The notes beneath the pieces were generated by a model. It did not search any database, was not told where the DNA came from, and saw only the letters and a program-made list of their open reading frames with translations. From Agrococcus terreus (GTDB taxonomy: Bacteria > Actinomycetota > Actinomycetes > Actinomycetales > Microbacteriaceae), in assembly GCF_014645235.1 (NCBI RefSeq), contig NZ_BMLM01000002.1:62001-126000 (forward strand): a DNA stretch of 64,000 nt, given 5' to 3'. Below, one piece after another: positions 52,212 to 63,358 of this stretch; the stretch's first letter is position 1, and each line of letters opens with the position of its first letter. The position numbers were made by a program, and so were the translations under genes.

Positions 52212-54458
52212 ATGTCGAGCCACGAGCAGCATGCGCGGGCCTCGGCGCCGGAGGGCCACGAGCCCGCGACGCACGCACACGCCCACGAGCACCACGGCCA
52301 CAGCCGTCCCGCCTCCAGCGACCACGCCTCCAGCGGCCACGGCGAGCACGCGTCCTCGGGGCACGCCGGCCACCGCGACCACGCCGGCGAGTTCCGCCGC
52401 CTCTTCTGGGGCATGCTCGTGCTCGCGGTGCCGACGGTGCTCGCGAGCGGCATGTTCGCGATGATCGTCGGCTACGAGCTGCCGGACGTCGCCTGGCTGC
52501 CCTGGGTCTCCCCCGTGCTCGGCACCGCCATGTTCATCGTCGGCGGCCGCCCCTTCCTCGTCGGGGCCGTGCAGGAGCTGCGCGCCCGCCGCCCCGGCAT
52601 GATGCTGCTCATCGGCCTCGCGATCACGGTCGCCTTCGTCGCCTCCTGGGCGGCCTCGCTCGGCATCGCCGACCACGAGCTCGACTTCTGGTGGGAGCTC
52701 GCGCTGCTCATCGCCATCATGCTGCTCGGCCACTGGCTCGAGATGCGCTCGCTGGCGCAGACCTCCTCGGCCCTCGACTCGCTCGCGGCCCTGCTGCCCG
52801 ACGAGGCGGAGCGGGTGGTCGCCGGCGGCACGGAGCGCGTCGCCCCCTCGGACCTCGCGGTGGGCGACGTCGTGCTCGTGCGACCCGGCGGCCGCGTGCC
52901 CGCCGACGGCCGCGTCGTCGACGGCGAGGCGAGCGTCGACGAGTCGATGATCACGGGCGAGTCCCGCCCCGTGCGGCGCGCTAGGGGCGACCGCGTCGTC
53001 GCCGGCACCGTCGCCACCGACTCGTCGCTCCGCGTCGAGGTCGACGCGACGGGCGACGACACGGCGCTCGCCGGCATCCGACGCCTGGTGGCGGACGCGC
53101 AGGCATCGTCGACGCGGGCGCAGCGGCTCGCGGACCGCGCCGCCGGCTGGCTCTTCTGGTTCGCGCTCGTGGCCGCGGTCGTCACCGCGATCGCCTGGAC
53201 CGCGGCCGGGATGCCCGACGACGCGGTCGTGCGCGCCGTGACCGTGCTCGTCATCGCCTGCCCGCACGCGCTCGGCCTCGCGATCCCCCTCGTGGTCTCG
53301 ATCGCCACCGAGCGCGCCGCCCGCGGCGGCGTGCTCGTGGCCGACCGCCTCGCGCTCGAAACGATGCGCCGCGTCGACGTGGTGCTCTTCGACAAGACCG
53401 GCACGCTGACCGCCGGCGAGCCCGCCGTCGTCGACGTCCTCGTCGCCCCGGGCGGCGCGGCGCCCGACGCGCGTCGGCTCCTCGCGCTCGCGGCCGCCGC
53501 GGAGTCCGAGAGCGAGCACCCGCTCGCCCGCGCGATCGTGCGGCGGGCGGAGGCCGACGGCATCGCGGTGCCCGCGGCCTCCGGCTTCGCCTCCTCCCCC
53601 GCGGTCGGCGTCACCGCGCTCGTCGACGGCGCCCGCGTGCGCGTCGGCGGCCCGCACCTGCTCGCCGAGGAGGGGCTCGCCGACGAGGGCGCCGCCGAGC
53701 TCGACGGCGTCGCGCCGTGGAAGGACGCGGGCGCCATCGTGCTGCACGTGCTCGTCGACGGCGCCGTCGGCGGCGCGCTCCGGCTCGCCGACGAGATCCG
53801 GCCGGAGTCGCGCGAGGCCGTCGAGGCGCTCCACGCGCTCGGCATCGAGGTCGCGATGGTGACGGGCGACGCGGAGGCCGTGGCCCGGCAGGTCGCGGGC
53901 GAGCTCGGCATCGACCGCGTCGCCGCGGGCGTGCGCCCCGAGCACAAGGAGCACGAGGTCGCGCGGCTGCAGGACGAGGGCCGCACGGTCGCGTTCGTCG
54001 GCGACGGCGTGAACGACGCGCCGGCGCTCGCCCGCGCCGACGTCGGCCTCGCGATCGGCGCCGGCACCGACGTCGCCATCGCCGCCGCGGGCGTCGTGCT
54101 CGCGAGCTCCGACCCGCGCAGCGTGCTCGGCGTCGTCGAGCTCTCGCGCCGCTCGGCCCGCACCATGGTGCAGAACCTGTGGTGGGCGGCCGGCTACAAC
54201 CTCCTCTCCGTCCCGCTCGCGGCCGGCGTGCTCGCACCCGTCGGCTTCGTGCTCCCGATGTCGGTGGGCGCGCTGCTCATGTCGGCCTCGACGATCGTCG
54301 TCGCCCTCAACGCGCAGCTGCTCCGCCGCCTCGACCTCGACCCCGCCCGGACCGCCGCCCGCATCGTCGGCCGACCGGCCACCGCGGACGACCGACTGCC
54401 TGCAGCCGCCGGCACGGAAGCGCCTGCAGCCGCAGGCACAGAAGATGAGGAGCGCTGA
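52212..54458 (+). CDS. copB: CopB-type copper-translocating P-type ATPase
   Basis: 748 aa. The N-terminus has no CxxC metal domain but about 15 His in the first 60 residues, a CopB hallmark. The membrane motif is CPH ([13 protein letters not shown]) rather than CPC. TGES, DKTGTL (phosphorylated Asp) and [10 protein letters not shown] are intact, with eight helices expected. CopB types export Cu(I)/Cu(II) or Ag(I). The C-terminal tail has two copies of [10 protein letters not shown] at 52212; its stop forms TGATG with the DUF305 gene. Confidence 0.93.
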   Translation: MSSHEQHARASAPEGHEPATHAHAHEHHGHSRPASSDHASSGHGEHASSGHAGHRDHAGEFRRLFWGMLVLAVPTVLASGMFAMIVGYELPDVAWLPWVSPVLGTAMFIVGGRPFLVGAVQELRARRPGMMLLIGLAITVAFVASWAASLGIADHELDFWWELALLIAIMLLGHWLEMRSLAQTSSALDSLAALLPDEAERVVAGGTERVAPSDLAVGDVVLVRPGGRVPADGRVVDGEASVDESMITGESRPVRRARGDRVVAGTVATDSSLRVEVDATGDDTALAGIRRLVADAQASSTRAQRLADRAAGWLFWFALVAAVVTAIAWTAAGMPDDAVVRAVTVLVIACPHALGLAIPLVVSIATERAARGGVLVADRLALETMRRVDVVLFDKTGTLTAGEPAVVDVLVAPGGAAPDARRLLALAAAAESESEHPLARAIVRRAEADGIAVPAASGFASSPAVGVTALVDGARVRVGGPHLLAEEGLADEGAAELDGVAPWKDAGAIVLHVLVDGAVGGALRLADEIRPESREAVEALHALGIEVAMVTGDAEAVARQVAGELGIDRVAAGVRPEHKEHEVARLQDEGRTVAFVGDGVNDAPALARADVGLAIGAGTDVAIAAAGVVLASSDPRSVLGVVELSRRSARTMVQNLWWAAGYNLLSVPLAAGVLAPVGFVLPMSVGALLMSASTIVVALNAQLLRRLDLDPARTAARIVGRPATADDRLPAAAGTEAPAAAGTEDEER
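54398..54444 (+). repeat. 24-bp tandem repeat in the copB 3' end
   Basis: Two near-identical 23-base units (GCCTGCAGCCGC..GGCAC..) start at 54398 and 54422, in frame, and encode PAAAGTEA and PAAAGTED. The second unit contains the hairpin GCCTGC-AGCC-GCAGGC. Copy number may vary between strains. Confidence 0.6.
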
Positions 54459-55090
54459 TGCGCCGACCCGCCCCCGCCCGACTGCTCGCCCTCTCCGCCG
54501 CGCTCGCGGCGGCCGTCGCCCTCGGCGGCTGCGCCGCGAGCGGCGGCTCGACCGAGCCCGCGAGCTCCGCCTCCGACCACGGCGGCGACGAGCACGGCGG
54601 CTCGACCGCGACCGCGACGGCCGGCACCGCCAACGAGGCCGACATCGCCTACGCGATGGGCATGGCGGCGCACCACGAGCAGGCGGTCGAGATGAGCGAG
54701 ATCGTGCTGGCCCACGACGGGCTCGACGAGCGCGTCGCCGACCTCGCCGAGCGCATCCGCGACGCGCAGGGCCCCGAGATCGCTCAGATGGAGGCGTGGC
54801 TGGAGGCCTGGGGCGCCGACACGTCCGACATGGCCGGCCACGGCGACCACGGGATGGCCGGCATGCAGTCGGAGGAGGACCTCCAGGCGATGCGCGACGC
54901 CGACGCGGGCGACGCGCAGGTGCTGTTCCTCGAGGCGATGGTCGAGCACCACGAGGGCGCGCTCGACATGGCCGAGGCGCACCTCGAGGAGGGCGCCGAC
55001 CCCGACGCGCTCGCCCTCAGCGAGCAGGTGATCGCCACGCAGCGGGCCGAGATCGACGAGATGCGGGCGCTGCTCGACGAGCTCGCCTGA
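54458..55090 (+). CDS. DUF305 lipoprotein
   Basis: 210 aa. A lipobox ALGGC puts Cys25 at the mature N-terminus. Two DUF305 half-motifs, MGMAAHHEQAVEMSE and MVEHHEGALDMAE, supply paired His, with a His/Met-rich insert between them (DMAGHGDHGMAGM). DUF305 proteins often accompany copper export systems and probably bind copper outside the membrane. Translational coupling to copB (TGATG) supports a copper role; a binding or buffering function is inferred. Confidence 0.9.
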   Translation: MRRPAPARLLALSAALAAAVALGGCAASGGSTEPASSASDHGGDEHGGSTATATAGTANEADIAYAMGMAAHHEQAVEMSEIVLAHDGLDERVADLAERIRDAQGPEIAQMEAWLEAWGADTSDMAGHGDHGMAGMQSEEDLQAMRDADAGDAQVLFLEAMVEHHEGALDMAEAHLEEGADPDALALSEQVIATQRAEIDEMRALLDELA

Positions 55091-55143
55091 CCGCTCCCGG
55101 CCGAGGCGGCCTCCCTGCGGACCTCACTACGGTGGAGGGCATG

Positions 55144-56865
55144 ATGCGCACGAGGCCGCCGCTGCAGGGATCGTTCGGAGCCGTCGCGTCGACGCACTGG
55201 CTCGCGTCGTCGAGCGGCATGGCCGTGCTCGAGCGCGGCGGCAACGCCGCCGATGCCGCGGCGGCCGCGGGCTTCGTGCTCCACGTGGTCGAGCCGCACC
55301 TCAACGGGCCCGGCGGCGACCTCCCCGCCATCGTGCGCCTCCCGGGGCAGGAGCCGCAGGTGCTGTGCGGCCAGGGCGTCGCGCCCTCAGCCGCCACGAT
55401 CGAGCGGATGCGCGCCGAGGGCATCGACCACATCCCCGGCACGGGCCTCCTCGCCGCCGTGGTGCCGGGCGCCGTGCCCGCGTGGCTCGCGCTCGTGCGC
55501 GACCACGGCACGTGGGCGCCCGCCGATGTGCTCGCCTTCGCGATCGAGCTCGCCGAGCGCGGCCACCGCGTGCTGCCCCGCGTCGCCCGCACGATCGCGG
55601 GCCGCGCCGCCTTCTTCGAGGAGCACTGGCCCGAGTCGCACGCCCTCTGGTCGGCGCAGGCGCCCGAGCCGTGGGACCTCGTGCGGAACCCCGCGCTCGC
55701 CGCGACCTATCGCCGCCTCGCCGAGGCCGGCGCCGGGCTCGGCCGCGAGGCCGCGTGCGACGCCGCGATCGCGGCGTGGAGCGAGGGCTTCGTCGCGGAG
55801 GCGGTCGACCGGCACGCGCGCACGGCCCGCATGGACTCCTCGGGCGCCGCGCACGCGGGGCTCCTCACCGGCGACGACATGGCGTCCTGGCGCCCGACGT
55901 GGGAGCCGACGCTCTCGATGCCGTGGCGCGGCACGACCGTGCACAAGGCCGGCGCCTGGACCCAGGGCCCGATGGTGCTCGAGACCCTCGGGATCCTCGA
56001 CCCGCTGCTGCCCGACGCCGCCGACGCGTTCGACGAGCGGCTCGTGCACCTCGCCGCCGAGGCGACGAAGCTCGCGCTCGCCGACCGCGACGCGTGGTTC
56101 GGCGACGGCGCCGACATCTCGGGCCTCCTCGACGAGGCGTTCCTCGCCGAGCGGCGCGCCCTCATCGGCGAGGAGGCGTCGCTCGAGCTGCGCCCCGGCG
56201 CCCTGCGCGGCGAGCCGCGCCTGCCGCGCGTCGAGGCCGCGGGCCCGGCGCCCAAGGCGGCCGGCACCGGCGAGCCGACGCGCGGCGACACCTGCCACAT
56301 CGACGTCGTCGACCAGTGGGGCATGGTGATCTCGGCCACCCCGTCGGGCGGCTGGCTGCAGTCGAGCCCGACGATCGGCGAGCTCGGCTTCTGCCTCGGC
56401 ACCCGCGCGCAGATGCTGTGGCTCGAGGAGGGGCTCACGACGAGCCTCGCGCCCGGCGTCCGGCCCCGCACGACGCTCTCGCCCACGATGCTCGTCGACG
56501 ACGACGGCGCCACCGCGGCGCTCGGCACCCCGGGCGGCGACCAGCAGGACCAGTGGCAGCTCGCGATGCTGCTCGGCATGCGCGTGCTCGGCCTCGACCC
56601 GCAGGCCGCGATCGACGCGCCCTCGTGGCACGTCACGCACCTGATCTCGTCGTTCGAGCCGCGCGTGTGGGAGCCCGGCGGCCTGCACGTGGAGTCGCGG
56701 CTCCGCGAGGCGACGATCGCGGGCCTGCGCTCGCGCGGCCACGTCGTCACGGATGCGGGCCCGTGGTCGCTCGGACGGCTCTCGTTCGCCGGGCGCGATG
56801 CCGACGGCACCGTGCGGGCCGCCTCGAACGCGCGCGACGAGCAGGGCTACGCGGCCCTCCGCTGA
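55144..56865 (+). CDS. Gamma-glutamyltransferase family protein
   Basis: 573 aa Ntn-hydrolase precursor. The self-cleavage and catalytic Thr is Thr383, in GDTCHIDVVDQWG. RPRTTLSPTMLVDDDG and GTPGGDQQDQWQL follow in the small subunit. No signal peptide is visible, unlike exported GGTs, so a cytoplasmic role in gamma-glutamyl compounds or related amides is likely. ATG at 55144 gives GGAGG a spacing of 5; ATG at 55141 is too close. Confidence 0.9.
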   Translation: MRTRPPLQGSFGAVASTHWLASSSGMAVLERGGNAADAAAAAGFVLHVVEPHLNGPGGDLPAIVRLPGQEPQVLCGQGVAPSAATIERMRAEGIDHIPGTGLLAAVVPGAVPAWLALVRDHGTWAPADVLAFAIELAERGHRVLPRVARTIAGRAAFFEEHWPESHALWSAQAPEPWDLVRNPALAATYRRLAEAGAGLGREAACDAAIAAWSEGFVAEAVDRHARTARMDSSGAAHAGLLTGDDMASWRPTWEPTLSMPWRGTTVHKAGAWTQGPMVLETLGILDPLLPDAADAFDERLVHLAAEATKLALADRDAWFGDGADISGLLDEAFLAERRALIGEEASLELRPGALRGEPRLPRVEAAGPAPKAAGTGEPTRGDTCHIDVVDQWGMVISATPSGGWLQSSPTIGELGFCLGTRAQMLWLEEGLTTSLAPGVRPRTTLSPTMLVDDDGATAALGTPGGDQQDQWQLAMLLGMRVLGLDPQAAIDAPSWHVTHLISSFEPRVWEPGGLHVESRLREATIAGLRSRGHVVTDAGPWSLGRLSFAGRDADGTVRAASNARDEQGYAALR

Positions 56866-56896
56866 GCCGCACCCCGCTGATCCCGGCTCGACGCGA

Positions 56897-56928
56897 CGAT
56901 GCCCGGCGGCCCCCGCCGCAGGGCATCG
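56897..56928. terminator. Hairpin between convergent genes
   Basis: CGATGCCC (56897–56904) pairs with GGGCATCG (56921–56928), and inside GGCGG pairs with CCGCC. It lies 31 bases after the glutamyltransferase stop and 7 bases from the aldo/keto reductase stop, suiting a two-way terminator. Confidence 0.65.
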
Positions 56929-56935
56929 CTGCGCG

Positions 56936-57889
56936 TCAGGCGAAGAGGGCGGAGATCTCCTCGACCGTCGCGGCGTCGAGCTCGCCGCGGCCCGCCGCGG
57001 CGTTCTGCGCGACCTGCTCGGGGCTCGTCGCGCCGGCGATCACGCTCGTGACGGCCCGCTGCGCGAGCAGCCACTGGAACGTCGCCTGCAGCATGGTGCG
57101 TCCGGCGTCGCGCGCGACGCGGTCGTACTCCTCGAGGCGAGCCCAGTCGGTCTCGGCCAGCAGCTGCGGCTTCAGCGCGGTGAGGCGCGCGTCGGCGGGG
57201 CCGGTGCCGCCGGAGTACTTGCCCGAGAGCAGGCCGTTCGCGAGCGGGAAGTAGGGCAGGAAGCCGAGCCGGGCCTCGAGCACCGCCGGGAGCACGTCGC
57301 GCTCGACGCCGCGCTCGATGAGCGAGTACTCGTCCTGCGCGCTCACGAACCCGTTCGGGCTCTCGACCGCCGCGGCCTCGCGGATCTGCGCCGCGGAGAG
57401 GTTGGAGTGGCCGTAGGCGCGGACCTTGCCCTCGGCGACGAGCTCGTCGAGGGCGCGGACGGTCTCCTCGATCGGCGTCTGCGGGTCGGGCGTGTGCAGC
57501 TGGTAGAGGTCGATGCGGTCGGTCTGCAGGCGCCGCAGCGACGCCTCGACGGCGTTCCGGATGTAGGGGCGGGCGCCCTTCGCGCCCCAGCCCTCCGTGC
57601 CCTCGACGGGCAGGCCGCTGTGCCCCCACTTCGTCGCGAGCACGACCCTGTCGCGCGCGGCGGAGCCGGCCTTCGCGAGCGCGACGCCCATGAGCGTCTC
57701 GGAGGTCGTGGCCGGGTTGCCGTAGATGTCGGCCGTGTCGAGCAGCGTGATGCCGTGGTCGATCGCCGCGTGGATCACGGCGTCGGTGCCCGACTGATCC
57801 TCGGTGCGGGTGCCCTTCCGGCCGAAGTTGTTGCAGCCGAGCCCGATCGTCGAGACCTCGATGCCGCTGGTTCCCAGGGTGCGCGTCAT
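56936..57889 (-). CDS. Aldo/keto reductase
   Basis: 317 aa TIM-barrel NADPH reductase. The tetrad is visible: Asp and Tyr in LLDTADIYGNP, Lys in VLATKWGH, His in YQLHTPDP. HSNLSAAQI and VIAGATSPEQV at the cofactor end are typical. The substrate is unknown. ATG at 57889 starts MTRTLGTSGIEV, the family N-terminus; the longer frame begins within the upstream gap. Confidence 0.92.
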   Translation of the reverse strand: MTRTLGTSGIEVSTIGLGCNNFGRKGTRTEDQSGTDAVIHAAIDHGITLLDTADIYGNPATTSETLMGVALAKAGSAARDRVVLATKWGHSGLPVEGTEGWGAKGARPYIRNAVEASLRRLQTDRIDLYQLHTPDPQTPIEETVRALDELVAEGKVRAYGHSNLSAAQIREAAAVESPNGFVSAQDEYSLIERGVERDVLPAVLEARLGFLPYFPLANGLLSGKYSGGTGPADARLTALKPQLLAETDWARLEEYDRVARDAGRTMLQATFQWLLAQRAVTSVIAGATSPEQVAQNAAAGRGELDAATVEEISALFA

Positions 57890-57899
57890 GCCTCCGAGC

Positions 57900-58298
57900 C
57901 TAGGCCTCGTGGGAGGCGCCTCCCTGACCACCGGCCCGGCGCCGAGGCTTGGTCGTCCGCGGCTTCGCCGGGCCCGCGCCGCGCGCTCGCGGCGGCTTGT
58001 GCGGCTGCGTCGCGGCGATCGTCTGCGCGACCTCGTGGAGCCACTCGGTGTCGTCCATCGCGTCGTCGTCGACGATCCCGTAGGGCTTCGAGCCCGGGTA
58101 TGCCTCGCCGCGCGCGAGGTGCGCCGTGAGCTCCTCGGCCTCGGGCACGAGCTTCAGCAGCAGCGTGTCGTCGCAGACGAAGGCGAAGATGCGGTCGTCG
58201 CAGTAGAGCGCGTGCTCGCCGAACATCGGGTGCAGGCGGATGGGCAGCGGGTCGAGGGCGCGCTCGATGCGCTCGAGGGTCTCTGGCCGGTTCGGCAT
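57900..58298 (-). CDS. TfoX N-terminal domain protein
   Basis: 132 aa. Residues 1–105 match the TfoX/Sxy N-terminal domain (MFGEHALYCDDRIFAFVCDDTLLLKL). The remaining 27 residues are a basic Pro/Arg/Lys tail that could bind nucleic acid. In Proteobacteria TfoX proteins promote competence; in Actinobacteria the single-domain forms have no known role. The gene ends 10 bases before the aldo/keto reductase start. Confidence 0.85.
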   Translation of the reverse strand: MPNRPETLERIERALDPLPIRLHPMFGEHALYCDDRIFAFVCDDTLLLKLVPEAEELTAHLARGEAYPGSKPYGIVDDDAMDDTEWLHEVAQTIAATQPHKPPRARGAGPAKPRTTKPRRRAGGQGGASHEA

Positions 58299-58332
58299 GC
58301 GTCGATCATGGCCCACGCCGCCCACGGCGCGG

Positions 58333-59988
58333 TCAGGCGATCCGCAGCACCCCGGTGCGCTCGATCGCCGCGATCGCGAGCATCTTGTAGCCCTCCTCGT
58401 CGAAGAGCACGGTGATGCGATCGCCCTCGACGCCGACGACGCTGCCGCCGCCCCACGAGTCGTGCTCGACGGCGGCGCCCACCGCGAAGGCGCCGTGCTC
58501 GCCGTCGGCCGCCCGGCCGTCGGCGCCGGCCTCGTCGCGCGCTGCGTCGGTGCGCTCGGCGGCACCGCTGCGGCAGGTGTCGCACGCGCCGCAGCGCTCG
58601 GCGAGCTCCTCGCCGAAGTAGCCGAGCAGGAAGCGACGGCGGCAGCCGGTGGTCTCGGCGTAGCCGCGCATCATCTCCACCCGGGAGCGGTCGACGCGGC
58701 GACGGGCGTCGGCGAGGCGCGCAGCCTCGTCCACCGCCGGCGCCACGGTGCCCTCGCGCCACACGAGCGCGCCGTCCTCGTCGGTCGCGACGGCGCCCGC
58801 CTGCTCGAGCAGGTTGACGGCCGCGGTGAGCCGGCTCGCGCCGACGTCGAGCCGCTCCCGCAGGCGCTCGGGCGGCACCGGCAGCTTCGCGCGCCGCACC
58901 CGCTCCGCGACCTCCCGGAGCATCCTCCGATCGGCCCTGCCGCCCGTGCGGAAGCGATGGAGCCCGAAGTCCTCGCCCCGGGCGTAGAGGGCGGCGAGCG
59001 CGGGCTCGCCGTCGCGCCCGGCGCGCCCGAGCTCCTGGTAGTACGCGTCGAGCGACTCCGGCGGCGCCGCGTGGAGCACGAAGCGCACGTCGGGCTTGTC
59101 GATGCCCATGCCGAAGGCGCTCGTGGCGGCGACGACCCGCGCGCTCCCGCTGTGGAACGCGTCGTGGACGCGCTCGCGCTCGTCGCGCCGGAGGCCCGCA
59201 TGGTAGGCCTCGGCGGCGACGCCCCGCGCCCGCAGCGCCTCGGCGATCCGCTCGGCCTCCGCGCGCGCCGCCACGTAGACGAGGCCGGCGCCCTCCTCGG
59301 CCTCGGCGCGCGCCACGACGGCCTCCCGGCGCGCGTCCGCGTCGTGCTCCCGGTGCACCTCGAGCTCGATGTTCGGGCGGTCGAACCCGCGCACCACCTG
59401 GGCGGCGCCGGCCATGCGGAGGCGCTCGACGATCTCCTCGCGCACGGGCGGCGCGGCCGTCGCGGTGAGCGCGACCGTCGTCGGCGCGCCGAGCGCCTGC
59501 CGCGCATGGCCGAGGCGCAGGTAGTCGGGCCGGAAGTCGTGGCCCCAGGCCGAGACGCAGTGCGCCTCGTCGACCACCAGCAGCGCCGGCTCGAGCGCGG
59601 CCAGCCGCTCGAGCACGGCACCGTTCGCGAGCTGCTCGGGCGCGAGGAAGACGAACGACGCCTCCTGGGCCTCGATCGCGGCCCATGCGGCATCCGACTC
59701 CGCCTTCCGCTGCGCCGAGTTCAGCAGCACGGCATCGGCGGCGCCGAGCCCCTCGAGCTGCTCCACCTGGTCGCGCTGCAGGGCGATGAGGGGCGAGACG
59801 ACGATCGTGAGGCCGCCGCGGATGCGGGCGGCGAGCTGGTAGATCGCCGACTTCCCGTGCCCGGTCGGCATGACCGCGAGCACGTCGCGGCCGTCGACGA
59901 GCAGCTCGACGGCCTCCCGCTGGCCCGGCCGGAGCGCATCCCAGCCGAGGTCGTGGGCGGCGCGGTCGATGGGGGACAGATCGGGCAT
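58333..59988 (-). CDS. recQ: RecQ-family DNA helicase
   Basis: 551 aa SF2 helicase. Walker A is MPTGHGKS, the DEAH-box form is DEAHCVSAWGHDFR, and motif VI is QELGRAGRDG. The zinc-binding cysteines are in TGCRRRFLLGYFGEELAERC and GACDTC. There is no HRDC domain. The last 50 residues (VEHDSWGGGSVVGVEGDRITVLFD) resemble the small Tudor-like end of PcrA/UvrD, as in other actinobacterial RecQs. ATG at 59988. Confidence 0.93.
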   Translation of the reverse strand: MPDLSPIDRAAHDLGWDALRPGQREAVELLVDGRDVLAVMPTGHGKSAIYQLAARIRGGLTIVVSPLIALQRDQVEQLEGLGAADAVLLNSAQRKAESDAAWAAIEAQEASFVFLAPEQLANGAVLERLAALEPALLVVDEAHCVSAWGHDFRPDYLRLGHARQALGAPTTVALTATAAPPVREEIVERLRMAGAAQVVRGFDRPNIELEVHREHDADARREAVVARAEAEEGAGLVYVAARAEAERIAEALRARGVAAEAYHAGLRRDERERVHDAFHSGSARVVAATSAFGMGIDKPDVRFVLHAAPPESLDAYYQELGRAGRDGEPALAALYARGEDFGLHRFRTGGRADRRMLREVAERVRRAKLPVPPERLRERLDVGASRLTAAVNLLEQAGAVATDEDGALVWREGTVAPAVDEAARLADARRRVDRSRVEMMRGYAETTGCRRRFLLGYFGEELAERCGACDTCRSGAAERTDAARDEAGADGRAADGEHGAFAVGAAVEHDSWGGGSVVGVEGDRITVLFDEEGYKMLAIAAIERTGVLRIA

Positions 59989-59997
59989 CCCCCGATG

Positions 59998-60732
59998 CTA
60001 GGCGCGGGCGCCCACCGACGCGCTGGACGTGCGCGGATCCTGCACCGTGAGCCGCAGCCCCGCGTCGGCGCGCTCGAGCGGCAGCCCGGCCGTCGACGCC
60101 CACGCCGCGAGCGCATCGGCCGATCCGGCCTCCGCCCCGGCCTCGGCGAGCGCGCGCACGAGGGCGCCCTTGCCCGCCTTGTTCCAGTGGTTGAGCGCCT
60201 TGCCCTCGGGCGAGACGACCTCGACCGCCACCGCGCCCGGCACGGGCGCGAGCTGCGCGTAGGCCTTCGATCGCAGGTCGAGCGCGAACCCGTCGAGCTC
60301 GTGGCCCGCGTCGGCCCACAGCGCGCGCATCCGCTCCCCCGGCAGCCTCGTGTGCTCGGACACCTTGTAGGCGGGGATCGCGTCGCCCGCCCGCACGAAC
60401 CCGAGCAGCGCCGACTGGATGACGACGTGCCGCTCCACCCAGGCCCGCGCGTCCGGCGCGAGCGACGCGGCGTCGAGCGCGTCGTAGAGCACGCCCGTGT
60501 AGCGGTCGATCGCGGGCATCGTGGGCGCCGTGCGCACGGCGGCGTTGTCGGCCGCCGCGCGCGCCTTCGCCGGCGTCGACGTGTCCTGCCCTGCGGCGAC
60601 GAGGCGGTCGAGCGCAGCCAGTGCCCGCGAACGGGCGACGGCCAGCCCGGGGAACCCCAGGCCGGCCGTCGTGAGGCTGGCGCCCGTCCCGCCTGCCGCC
60701 TTCGTCTCGCTGGGCGGCAGGAGGACGATCAC
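59998..60732 (-). CDS. yaaA: YaaA family protein (peroxide stress, DUF328)
   Basis: 244 aa. LLPPSETK at the N-terminus, AIDRYTGVLYDALD, and the VSPEGKALNHWNKAGKG region are YaaA features. E. coli YaaA lowers free iron under peroxide stress and binds DNA. GTG at 60732 overlaps the atpC stop as GTGA, so it is coupled to the ATP synthase operon. Confidence 0.88.
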   Translation of the reverse strand: MIVLLPPSETKAAGGTGASLTTAGLGFPGLAVARSRALAALDRLVAAGQDTSTPAKARAAADNAAVRTAPTMPAIDRYTGVLYDALDAASLAPDARAWVERHVVIQSALLGFVRAGDAIPAYKVSEHTRLPGERMRALWADAGHELDGFALDLRSKAYAQLAPVPGAVAVEVVSPEGKALNHWNKAGKGALVRALAEAGAEAGSADALAAWASTAGLPLERADAGLRLTVQDPRTSSASVGARA

Positions 60733-60985
60733 GCGAGCGCTGCGTCGCGGGCGACGATCTCCACGCGGTCGTGGTCGACCGAGAGGAAGCCCTCGTCGGC
60801 CTGCACGCGGTGGACGGTGCCGGCGGTGTCGGTGACGCGCACCTGCCCCTCGGCGAGCAGCGCGAGCACGGGCTCGTGACCGGTCAGGATGCCGATCTCG
60901 CCCTCCACCGTCTTGGCGATGATCTGCGACGCGTCGCCCGACCACACCTCCTGGGTGGCCGACACGATGCTCACCGAGAGGGGCA

Positions 60986-60986
<1 letters not shown>
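60729..60986 (-). CDS. atpC: ATP synthase epsilon subunit, short form
   Basis: 85 aa. It contains only the beta-sandwich domain (VSATQEVWSGDASQI, VEGEIGILTGHEPVLALL, DEGFLSVDHDRVEIVA). The C-terminal helical hairpin that inhibits ATP hydrolysis in many bacteria (usual length about 120–138) is missing. ATG at 60986 lies in TGATG with the atpD stop, with AAGGAG 8 bases upstream inside atpD. Confidence 0.93.
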
Positions 60987-62470
<1,484 letters not shown>

Positions 62471-63355
62471 TTACTTCGCCGAGGAGAGGGCGTCCGCGCC
62501 GCCCACGATCTCGGAGATCTGCTGCGTGATCTCGGCCTGACGCGCGTTGTTGCGGAGACGCGTGTAGTCCGTGATGAGCTTGTCCGCGTTGTCGGAGGCC
62601 GACTTCATGGCCTTCTGCGTGGCCGCCTGCTTCGCGGCGGCCGACTGCAGGAGCGCGTTGAAGATGCGGCTCTCGACGTAGACGGGGAGGAGGGCGTCGA
62701 GCACCGACGCGGGCTCCGGCTCGAACTCGTAGAGCGGCAGCGCCGCCTCGTCGGAGGCCTGGTCGGCCTCGACGATCTCGAGCGGGAGGAGGCGCACGAC
62801 GCTCGGCTCCTGCGTCATCATGCTCACGAAGCGGTTGTAGACGACGTGGATCTCGTCGACCTCCCCCTTCGTGTACGACTCGATGACGAGGTCGGCGATC
62901 TCGCGGGCCAGCTCGGCGTCGGGCACGTCGGTCTGGCCCTGCCAGTCCTTGATGAAGGCGCGGCGGCGGAACTGGAAGTACTGCACCGCCTTGCGGCCGA
63001 CGAGGTAGTGGTCGACCTCCTTGCCGTCCTGCTCGAGCTGCGCCCGGAGCTCACCCGCCTCGCGGATGATCTGCGAGTTGAACGCGCCGGCGAGGCCGCG
63101 GTCGCTCGTGAGGACGATGACGGCGGAGCGCTTGATCTCCTCGCGCTCCGTCGTCAGTGGGTGCCCCTCGTTGGAGTACGTGGCCACGGCCGAGACGGCG
63201 CGCGTGATCGCCCGGGCGTAGGGGCTCGACGCCTCGACGCGACCCAGAGCCTTCTGGATGCGGGAGGCGGCGATGAGCTCCATCGCCTTCGTGATCTTCT
63301 TGGTCGTCTGCGCAGACTTGATCTTCTGCGTGTAGACCCTGAGCTTGGCGCCCAT
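62471..63355 (-). CDS. atpG: ATP synthase gamma subunit
   Basis: 294 aa rotor shaft of F1. The N-terminal helix [32 protein letters not shown] and the C-terminal coiled helix ([26 protein letters not shown]) are conserved (shown here in part). [16 protein letters not shown] marks the central domain. ATG at 63355, three bases after the atpA stop. Confidence 0.97.
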   Translation of the reverse strand: MGAKLRVYTQKIKSAQTTKKITKAMELIAASRIQKALGRVEASSPYARAITRAVSAVATYSNEGHPLTTEREEIKRSAVIVLTSDRGLAGAFNSQIIREAGELRAQLEQDGKEVDHYLVGRKAVQYFQFRRRAFIKDWQGQTDVPDAELAREIADLVIESYTKGEVDEIHVVYNRFVSMMTQEPSVVRLLPLEIVEADQASDEAALPLYEFEPEPASVLDALLPVYVESRIFNALLQSAAAKQAATQKAMKSASDNADKLITDYTRLRNNARQAEITQQISEIVGGADALSSAK

Positions 63356-63358
63356 GGA

